This document shows positions 55,161-61,724 of a stretch of DNA of 64,000 nucleotides, piece by piece; position 1 is the stretch's first letter, and every line of letters begins with the position of its first letter. This DNA comes from Microcaldota archaeon (GTDB lineage: Archaea; Micrarchaeota; Micrarchaeia; Micrarchaeales; CABMGC01): assembly GCA_021796225.1 (NCBI GenBank), contig JAJYOL010000005.1:1-64000 (forward strand). Reading direction: 5' to 3'. The position numbers and the translations under genes were made by a program. A model generated the notes under the pieces. That model saw nothing but the letters and a program-made list of their open reading frames with translations, was not told the origin of the DNA and did not search any database.

Positions 55161-55892
55161 TTATTTTACTTTGACAAAGTCAACAAGCAGTTTTTTTACG
55201 ACTTCTGGCATTTCGTAGTGTGGCGTGTGACCCGCACCCAGTATTACCTGCAATTGGCTATTTTTAATTCTCTTTTGGAACATTTCGCCGTATTTCGGTT
55301 CTATTATTTTATCCTCGCTTCCCCATAACACCATGGTACGCGATGATATGCGGCTCAGACTTTTTTCCGTGAGTTCATCGGCAATGCCATACGAACTTAC
55401 GATACTTTTTATAACGTGAGGTTTTGGATTCAGAATTAACGCATTTTTGCTGAGTTCTTCCCTGTATTCTGGATTTTGCACTTCTCTCGATTCGGTGAAT
55501 TCCATCAATCCGGCAGCATCTTCGAGAACTACCCCTTTAAATGCACCGTCGTTTTGCACCATACTCGCAGCTATCCATCCGCCGTAAGAATGTCCGAATA
55601 GATAACAACCGTGCAAATCGTTTTCTTCTATTACTTTTCTCACGACAGACATCTGCAATGGTATAGTGTAATCTGTTTCCGGGGCCGAGGATTTCCCATG
55701 ACCTAGGAGGTCGATAAGATAAACGCCCATGTCATCGGGAAGGTATTTCACAAGGCGCTTCCATGTTCTCGAGCTTGCACCCAAACCGTGAATGAATACG
55801 ACAGTTACCCCTGATCCTCGGTGCATTTTGTAGCTTATGCTTCCCACGGAAATTTTTGTCGTGTGTTCGGAAAAGTCAGCATCGAAATCCAT
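55161..55892 (-). CDS. Alpha/beta-hydrolase
   Basis: About 243 residues. Oxyanion loop FIHGLGASSRTW, nucleophile Ser in GHSYGGW, Asp in GSEDKII and His in GAGHTPHYE make a complete triad. The cap region is short. I use the ATG at 55892 (MDFDADF): TTATTAAG at about 55919-55926 is well placed for a leaderless start; an upstream in-frame start at 55931 would precede that promoter. Substrate unknown. Confidence 0.82.
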   Translation of the reverse strand: MDFDADFSEHTTKISVGSISYKMHRGSGVTVVFIHGLGASSRTWKRLVKYLPDDMGVYLIDLLGHGKSSAPETDYTIPLQMSVVRKVIEENDLHGCYLFGHSYGGWIAASMVQNDGAFKGVVLEDAAGLMEFTESREVQNPEYREELSKNALILNPKPHVIKSIVSSYGIADELTEKSLSRISSRTMVLWGSEDKIIEPKYGEMFQKRIKNSQLQVILGAGHTPHYEMPEVVKKLLVDFVKVK

Positions 55893-55898
55893 AAAACC

Positions 55899-55927
55899 AA
55901 TATATATGGATTGTGGCATCTTAATAA
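55899..55927. promoter_or_regulatory. Crossing divergent promoters
   Basis: ATATATATGG at 55900-55909 suits plus-strand initiation near 55932 (gene at 55941), and minus-strand TTATTAAG at 55919-55926 suits initiation near 55892 (hydrolase). Each TATA box lies inside the other gene's promoter. Confidence 0.4.
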
Positions 55928-55940
55928 GCAATAGATTCGC

Positions 55941-56387
55941 ATGAAAACGCAGGCTAAAAAGAAAGAGGAGCGCATAACGCCGAAGGAATCGATAGTGGCG
56001 TTTTCCTGCAAATCGAAAATAGGGATGAAAGAACTAATTGAGAAGGCCAGAAAAGCGTCAAAGAACGGAATCTTCGTACTGCTCCTGAAGGAAAATAAAG
56101 GAATAACAGACAGGGTACTGCCGTCTTATCTTAATGCATGGGTCAGAATCAAGGATAAAAATTCCCGCGCAGAATCGATACATATCGAAACCATGCTGTT
56201 CATCGCCGGTACGTTCAACATATCAAAAGCGATACAAAAATGCGTTGCAACGGATAGGAACAAGTTCATGGCAGTTTCGAATGATAGAACATTTGCAGAG
56301 GAGTTCATTCTCAAAAACAACATGGAGAACGTGAGAGAAGTGAAACTGCGCTTTTCTTATGCGAATTTTTTTCCGATGCTTGAATGA
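55941..56387 (+). CDS. KEOPS complex subunit Cgi121-like protein
   Basis: 148 residues. The segment HIETMLFIAGTFNISKAIQK with following AVSND is the core of the Cgi121 family, preceded by VLLLKENKGIT. Cgi121 is the tRNA-recruiting subunit of KEOPS, which makes N6-threonylcarbamoyladenosine at position 37. The N-terminal 20 residues are a basic extension. Other KEOPS genes are not in the window. Confidence 0.68.
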   Translation: MKTQAKKKEERITPKESIVAFSCKSKIGMKELIEKARKASKNGIFVLLLKENKGITDRVLPSYLNAWVRIKDKNSRAESIHIETMLFIAGTFNISKAIQKCVATDRNKFMAVSNDRTFAEEFILKNNMENVREVKLRFSYANFFPMLE

Positions 56388-56391
56388 TGCT

Positions 56392-57306
56392 TCAATGCAC
56401 CAGCATGAATATGCAGGCGTATCCTGCAAGAAAACTTATCAATGCAGTTCCCACCCACGTGAATGTCATTTCTATAAGCGGCTTTCTTCGGAAGAGTTTT
56501 GTATCGTAGCTGAGCGTTGCGCCGTATAGACTGGCAGTGTACGTCTGCGTATTCGAAATGGGTACGCTGAATAGGGTTCCGATTTCCACTAGCAGAACGG
56601 ATATCGACTGTGAAACCAGCGCGTTGAGGTATCTTGTAGGGAGTATGTCATTGCCAACCCTTTTCAGAGTCCCGGAACTTGCGAATGCGCTTCCAAGAAT
56701 TATTGCAACGGCTATCAGATAAGGACTGACATATCCGGTCACGGAAACCATTATCAAACCGAACGTGTTTGCGCCGAGGGTGAATGCAGTGAAAAATGAA
56801 ATGATAACGAGAAGGAGTTTTATCCTTCGCAATGATTTCCAAATGTCCCTTTTTCGTATGAATGCGGAAGACAAGCGCATCGAGACTATTGTCAAGGCTA
56901 TTGATGCAATACCTGCAATTATCCAGAACAGTATTATCGAACCGGCAAACAGGTAGTTAATCTCGTCCCCGAATGCAAACCCTATACCCATGAGAGCCGT
57001 TGTGAACGTTATGGAGAGGGATTGCGGAACGCGAAGCTTGTTTGTTATTAGAAATATGATTATCCCTATCAGCAAGGGTATCGCGACGAGATTCCCGGGA
57101 ACGGAATGGAAAATTTGGTTGAACCCGTATGAAAGCAGATGGCCTTCGAAAAGCAGGCCGAAAATGCAGCCTATGGCATATATCGCGATCCCGGCATGCC
57201 GCCGCACCATTCGGCTTGTTATGATGGAACCGGACGATGCGGAAAGATTGTTCCCCGATACCAGAAACACCAGAATGAATGAGAGTACAGACAATAGCAA
57301 ATCCAT
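56392..57306 (-). CDS. PiT-type inorganic phosphate transporter (divergent)
   Basis: 304 residues and about ten hydrophobic segments. Two inverted PiT signatures are recognisable: SGNNLSASSGSIITSR near residue 17 and TLGANTFGLIMVS in the middle, corresponding to GANDVANA. The change of Asp to Asn/Thr in both is unusual. Encoded 13 nt after the DUF47 gene, its common accessory partner, which supports the call. Confidence 0.78.
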   Translation of the reverse strand: MDLLLSVLSFILVFLVSGNNLSASSGSIITSRMVRRHAGIAIYAIGCIFGLLFEGHLLSYGFNQIFHSVPGNLVAIPLLIGIIIFLITNKLRVPQSLSITFTTALMGIGFAFGDEINYLFAGSIILFWIIAGIASIALTIVSMRLSSAFIRKRDIWKSLRRIKLLLVIISFFTAFTLGANTFGLIMVSVTGYVSPYLIAVAIILGSAFASSGTLKRVGNDILPTRYLNALVSQSISVLLVEIGTLFSVPISNTQTYTASLYGATLSYDTKLFRRKPLIEMTFTWVGTALISFLAGYACIFMLVH

Positions 57307-57319
57307 CCGATATCACGCG

Positions 57320-57952
57320 CTACGTTGCTATAGAAAGCATTATGCTCACATACATGTCGGCTATGTCCTCGCACATGTCTATGACATTGTCAGACAAATA
57401 TGCGAGATTCGTTATATGGTAAAATGACTTGAATGCTATTCTGGAATTGTATGCGTAGCTTAGCATGCTCTCTTTTATTTCATCGCCTTCTTCCTCCATC
57501 CTGCTTATCTCCTGCTGATATTTTCGCATTTTTTGCACGTTCGATATGGTATGCAGTTTGTACAACAGATCCAGAGAACTGTGCATCAGAGTACTGGCCT
57601 GCAAGATTCTTTCTTTGAAAAAACGTCTCGCTGCTGTTTCAGGTATTGTAAACCGGTCAAAGGACCTGGCCACATTGAATATGGTATCGACCATGTTATT
57701 CTCAAGGGATATCAGGGTAAGCATGTCCGTTATCAGATTTGGCGCTATTGCTCCCGATGTTATGGATTTGGATATGTCAAGCATGTCAAGGTATGAATTT
57801 GCCTTGAGCTCCGCGATCCCGTTGATCCCGCCCGATTCGTTTATTACCCTGTCAAGCATGCCGATGGCAACTTCCGAGCGCTTTACCATCTGTCTTGCGC
57901 GTATGAATATGTCCTGTTCCCCTATCCTGACGAAACTATCCAATATTTTCAT
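57320..57952 (-). CDS. DUF47/PhoU-like phosphate transport accessory protein
   Basis: About 210 residues, all helical; the family (Pit accessory, TIGR00153-like) folds as PhoU bundles with metal-binding acidic residues. The ATG at 57952 (MKILDSFVRIG) overlaps the end of the nuclease gene by 17 nt, with GGGGATC just upstream; 57964 and 57970 are longer in-frame options. It likely regulates the PiT transporter that follows. Confidence 0.78.
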   Translation of the reverse strand: MKILDSFVRIGEQDIFIRARQMVKRSEVAIGMLDRVINESGGINGIAELKANSYLDMLDISKSITSGAIAPNLITDMLTLISLENNMVDTIFNVARSFDRFTIPETAARRFFKERILQASTLMHSSLDLLYKLHTISNVQKMRKYQQEISRMEEEGDEIKESMLSYAYNSRIAFKSFYHITNLAYLSDNVIDMCEDIADMYVSIMLSIAT

Positions 57953-58610
57953 CTTGATCCCCATTGTCAAGCTGATCGATTACAGAATTTACAACAGTAT
58001 AAATCTTCTCTGCCTTTTTCTTCCCTATTTTGTCAACTACCATCAATTCTTCAACACTCGCGGAAAAAACCCCACGGACGGATTTGAATTCCGAGAGAAG
58101 TTGTTTTGACAGTTTTGGCCCTACCCCGGGAACGGAACTCAACAGCATTATCTGCCATTCGTGGGTATTGTGTGCCTTTTTCCTGCCCAACACTTTTGGA
58201 GACCTGTCCTTCACACCCTGTTCCCTTTCCGCAAGCTTGAATATGGCATATGCGCTCTCTTCCGGAGTTTCGGTTCGAATAACCTGTATGTTGTAATCAG
58301 AGTATATGCTTGTTATTGCACCGTACATCACGTTTCTTCCAAGGCGTGAATCCGAATCTCTGCCTTCCACTATGAGTATAGGTTTGGTAAATGCTTCTCC
58401 CATTCTATTCGCCTGATCGAATAGCCTCGTATCTATTATTGAATTTTCAAAATCGGTAATTGTTTTCCGTTCTATGCACATCCTGTCCGAAATTATATAA
58501 TCCGCTACGGGAAGCTGCATGAATGAAGTCTTGGCACCGCTTGATTCCAGCGTGCGGAGAAGTTGTTGGTTTCTTTCCCGGTTATCGATCAGGACCCGAA
58601 TTTCTTGCAT
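57936..58610 (-). CDS. XPF/ERCC4-type nuclease with tandem helix-hairpin-helix
   Basis: 224 residues. The ERCC4 nuclease domain (1-140) has DNRERN, DYIISDRM and CIERKTITDF, matching the GDX(n)ERKX3D active site apart from a Ser before Asp. The C-terminal (HhH)2 domain is VPGVGPKLSKQLL plus DKIGKKKAEKI. This is the short archaeal XPF form without the helicase domain; it cuts branched DNA as a dimer, often with PCNA. No clear PIP box is seen at the C-terminus. Confidence 0.9.
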   Translation of the reverse strand: MQEIRVLIDNRERNQQLLRTLESSGAKTSFMQLPVADYIISDRMCIERKTITDFENSIIDTRLFDQANRMGEAFTKPILIVEGRDSDSRLGRNVMYGAITSIYSDYNIQVIRTETPEESAYAIFKLAEREQGVKDRSPKVLGRKKAHNTHEWQIMLLSSVPGVGPKLSKQLLSEFKSVRGVFSASVEELMVVDKIGKKKAEKIYTVVNSVIDQLDNGDQDENIG

Positions 58611-58654
58611 GATTATATATTAGCAGTGGCAATTTAAATCTGTGGTGCTGCCCA

Positions 58655-59419
58655 ATGGCAAGACGAGTCAGCAGGAGAAAAGAGCCTTCACGCGAAGAAT
58701 TTATGCTCAAGGAGCAGCTGAAGATAGAGGAAGGCGTTTTCGACAGACGAACGATAATGGCGATAGGGAAAACCTTCACGCGCGGCATAGTGTCAAGAAT
58801 GCTTTTTATTATAGCCAGAGGCAAAGAGTCGGATGTCTATCTTGCGGATGCCGGAGAGAAGATAGATAAGGAAGTAGTGGTGCTTAAGATATTCAGGCTT
58901 GAGACATCCAGTTTCAAGGCCAGAATCGATTACATAACTGGGGACAGAAGATTTCAAAGAAGATTAAGCACGGATACGCAGTTGATAAACGCGTGGTGCA
59001 AAAAGGAATTTGGAAATCTCAAGCTTGCAAAAAGCGCGCGTGTTAGCGTTCCCGAGCCGTACACATTCAGCAACAACGTGCTCGCGATGGAATTCATAGG
59101 AACGGACGGGGTCCCTTCACCGAGACTCAGGGATATCGAAATTGAAAACCCGGAACATATGCTGAATCTCATACTGAAAAACATCAAGCGCCTGTATGAC
59201 GTCGGATTGGTCCATGGAGACATCAGCGAATACAACATATTGGTAAAAAATGGAGAACCTGTTTTGATAGATTTCGGTCAGGCGGTCGTGACAGATCATC
59301 CGCGTGCGATGGAATTTCTCGAACGTGACATTGCGAATATACTCACTTATTTCAGAAAAACGTATGGACTACAGAAAGATTTGGAAAAAGAACTGGAAAA
59401 AATAAAGAAAACGGAATGA
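58655..59419 (+). CDS. RIO1-family serine kinase
   Basis: 254 residues. An N-terminal basic tail precedes the RIO core: nucleotide loop ARGKESDVYLAD (STGKEANVY in most Rio1), catalytic loop VHGDISEYNIL and metal-binding LIDFGQAV. Rio1 acts in 40S/30S maturation; the 16S gene of this genome is in the same window. ATG 58655 has GGTG upstream. Convergent with aIF1A, without a gap. Confidence 0.92.
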   Translation: MARRVSRRKEPSREEFMLKEQLKIEEGVFDRRTIMAIGKTFTRGIVSRMLFIIARGKESDVYLADAGEKIDKEVVVLKIFRLETSSFKARIDYITGDRRFQRRLSTDTQLINAWCKKEFGNLKLAKSARVSVPEPYTFSNNVLAMEFIGTDGVPSPRLRDIEIENPEHMLNLILKNIKRLYDVGLVHGDISEYNILVKNGEPVLIDFGQAVVTDHPRAMEFLERDIANILTYFRKTYGLQKDLEKELEKIKKTE

Positions 59420-59743
59420 CTACTTCGGCAATTCGTATCCTTTTGCCTTGAGAAGATCCTTGTCCATTATACTGTATCTCCAGATTATATCGCCGCGCTG
59501 GTCCCCCTGCACTACCCACGGTTTTACCAACACGATGTCCCTTTCCTTTACCCAGAATCTTCTGCGCAATCTTCCAGGTATGGAACAAGTGCGCTCCAGC
59601 TTATCCGAGCATGCTATTAGAAAATTGGAAGCTCCCAGAGCCTTGATTACCTGTCCGACGACCTCGTTGTCGTGCGGTAGGAGAAGCTTGTGTGAAACAC
59701 CGGCACCGCCGTCAGATTTTCGCTTGTAATTCCTATATGGCAT
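59420..59743 (-). CDS. Translation initiation factor aIF1A
   Basis: 107 residues. OB fold with IKALGASNFLIACSDKLERT, IPGRLRRRFWVKERDIVLV and VVQGDQRGDIIWRYS, as in eIF1A, which occupies the A site during start selection. The C-terminus is short, normal for archaea. The aIF2-beta gene lies 15 nt upstream. Confidence 0.93.
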   Translation of the reverse strand: MPYRNYKRKSDGGAGVSHKLLLPHDNEVVGQVIKALGASNFLIACSDKLERTCSIPGRLRRRFWVKERDIVLVKPWVVQGDQRGDIIWRYSIMDKDLLKAKGYELPK

Positions 59744-59758
59744 AAATATCGCTCGTTA

Positions 59759-60178
59759 TTATTGATAGTTTTTAATCGTATATATGGCCCCGCAGGCTTC
59801 GCAGGATATGACGACATATCCACGCTGCGTCTCAAGAATCTTCGTGTCTGGTTTCTTGCACTCCTTGCAGATTATGTATGTCTCGAAATATCTCTTTATC
59901 TTTTCATTGAGCACCGAAGGCTGTATCCTTGCGCTTATGCTGAGAACGCTGCCGTCTATGCTTATTGGGGCGGCAAGGTCTTTGGAAAGATATTTTGCTA
60001 TGTCTTCCTTGTCCCTTCGCGCAACGTCAGCTATCTGCGTTATGTTTCTTATGAGGGTCTTGCTGCCCTGTATTATGGAATCCGCTTCGGGTATTTTGAA
60101 ATCTACCTTTTCCTCAGAGAGATTTGGCAGCATCGTAAATGCCCTTTCAAGTAAATCGTCATATGCCAGAAAAAACAC
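59759..60178 (-). CDS. Translation initiation factor aIF2, beta subunit
   Basis: 139 residues. YDDLLERAFTMLP start, central alpha-beta domain (KTLIRNITQIADVARRD) and a C-terminal zinc ribbon with CKEC and CEACG. It binds aIF2-gamma and supports delivery of initiator tRNA. The start is GTG 60178; no in-frame ATG fits the family better. A TATA-like TATTATAAC lies about 18 nt upstream, so the real 5' end could be slightly further in. Confidence 0.9.
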   Translation of the reverse strand: MFFLAYDDLLERAFTMLPNLSEEKVDFKIPEADSIIQGSKTLIRNITQIADVARRDKEDIAKYLSKDLAAPISIDGSVLSISARIQPSVLNEKIKRYFETYIICKECKKPDTKILETQRGYVVISCEACGAIYTIKNYQ

Positions 60179-60254
60179 CGGTTCTGTAACGGTTATAATA
60201 TGCCCTAATGTAGTTTATAACTCTTGTCCTTTTCAACGGATGAAAGCTTCATCG

Positions 60255-61661
60255 TCATATTGACAGTAGAATTGAAGGGAATATGCCGAGTAGGATGGTC
60301 GATGCCAGCAGGAATGCAAGTGCATACGTTATCGAATTGGACAGTATTTTGTATGGAACGGTCGCTCTGGAAGGATGCAGAAATACCCTTTCAAAAGTCC
60401 AGAACATTGCAGCGCCTATTACCGCCATTCCGACAAGAGGCAGCAATCCAACGTATCCGAACGTATCGAAAGAGCTTAGGAATATCAATATGTCTCCGAT
60501 GAATCCGGAAGTTAGCGGTATCCCCACTATGCAAAATATGCCTGCCAGGAATAGATAGGAAAGAGCAGGGAAATTGGATATCACTCCGGATATTTTGTTT
60601 ATGTCAAGCGTGCCATACAACTCATCTACCGTTCCGGCTATGAGAAAGAGTATGGAAATCGCAATCCCGTGGCTTAGCATTGCATATAACGCTCCCGACG
60701 TCCCTATGACCCCCGAAGCGGCTATGCCCAATGCCACTATGCCCATGTCAAATATGCTGGTATACGCTATCATGCGCTTGAGATTCGATTGCCTTAATGC
60801 TACGAATGCAGAATATACGGAAGAGAAGCCGAATATGACTGCAAGATACAATGCATACGAATGCGCTATGGGAAGCATCAGGAACATTAGTATTATGCCG
60901 TATCCGCCGAATTTCAAAAGCACCCCTGCAAGCACCATGCTGCCCATCGTCGGTGCTTCGGTATGTGCATCGGGAAGCCATGAATGAAATGGAAATACCG
61001 GCGCTTTTATCATGAATGATAGCAGCATTAGGGCGAGCACTTCGAGCTGTACCGTGTGAGGCATTGAAGATGCAGAAGCCGCAAGGGCGCTTATGTTAAA
61101 TGTTGAAGGGGATGAATTCGTATACAGCAACAGTATGGCTATAAGCAAAAGCAGGCTCGAGACCATTGAATATATTATGAATTTTATTGCAGCATATCTT
61201 CTGTCATATCCTCCGAATACGAAGATTATGAAGAACATCATTACTTCCGCTATTTCCCAGAATAGATAGAGGAGCAGAAGATTCCCGGAAAGAAAAACCC
61301 CCAGGGATGCACCTTCGGCTATCAGAAACAACATGTTATACAGGCGCGATTTCTGTATGAAATATGAACCCACCAGCGATGCCGCGAAGAAGACTATCGA
61401 GGTCATGAACGACAGAATCAGCGTAAACGAGGTAAATTGCAGGTTGAAATTCAGTGAAAGTGAAGGCACGTATGTGAATGAGAAACCGAGGGATTGAAGA
61501 CCGAACAGATGAACCAGGAGAACTGAAAGGCACATTAGTGCAAATACAGCAAATGACGATACCAGAGATACGGTATGCGCTTTCCTCTGATCAACAAAAA
61601 GCAGCGCCGCTGCGGATATGAACGGTATCAGCAGAATAACGGCTAGAAGAAACATTTGCAA
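60255..61661 (-). CDS. NuoM/MrpD-type proton-translocating antiporter subunit, without partners
   Basis: 468 residues, 13-14 membrane helices. EIAEVMMFFIIFVFGG holds the TM5 Glu of the proton channel, and the TM7 region (LSFMIKAPVFPFHSWLPDAHTEAPT) keeps the conserved Lys and the signature PFHxWLPDAH. Such proteins belong to complex I, Mrp antiporters or membrane hydrogenases, but no other subunit gene is adjacent: the neighbours are aIF2-beta and an AAA ATPase. Confidence 0.88.
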   Translation of the reverse strand: MQMFLLAVILLIPFISAAALLFVDQRKAHTVSLVSSFAVFALMCLSVLLVHLFGLQSLGFSFTYVPSLSLNFNLQFTSFTLILSFMTSIVFFAASLVGSYFIQKSRLYNMLFLIAEGASLGVFLSGNLLLLYLFWEIAEVMMFFIIFVFGGYDRRYAAIKFIIYSMVSSLLLLIAILLLYTNSSPSTFNISALAASASSMPHTVQLEVLALMLLSFMIKAPVFPFHSWLPDAHTEAPTMGSMVLAGVLLKFGGYGIILMFLMLPIAHSYALYLAVIFGFSSVYSAFVALRQSNLKRMIAYTSIFDMGIVALGIAASGVIGTSGALYAMLSHGIAISILFLIAGTVDELYGTLDINKISGVISNFPALSYLFLAGIFCIVGIPLTSGFIGDILIFLSSFDTFGYVGLLPLVGMAVIGAAMFWTFERVFLHPSRATVPYKILSNSITYALAFLLASTILLGIFPSILLSI

Positions 61662-61724
61662 ATCAACTCCTTTCTATAAGAACGCACAAAATCATATAAT
61701 GCTTGCATGCCATCATCATTTCAT

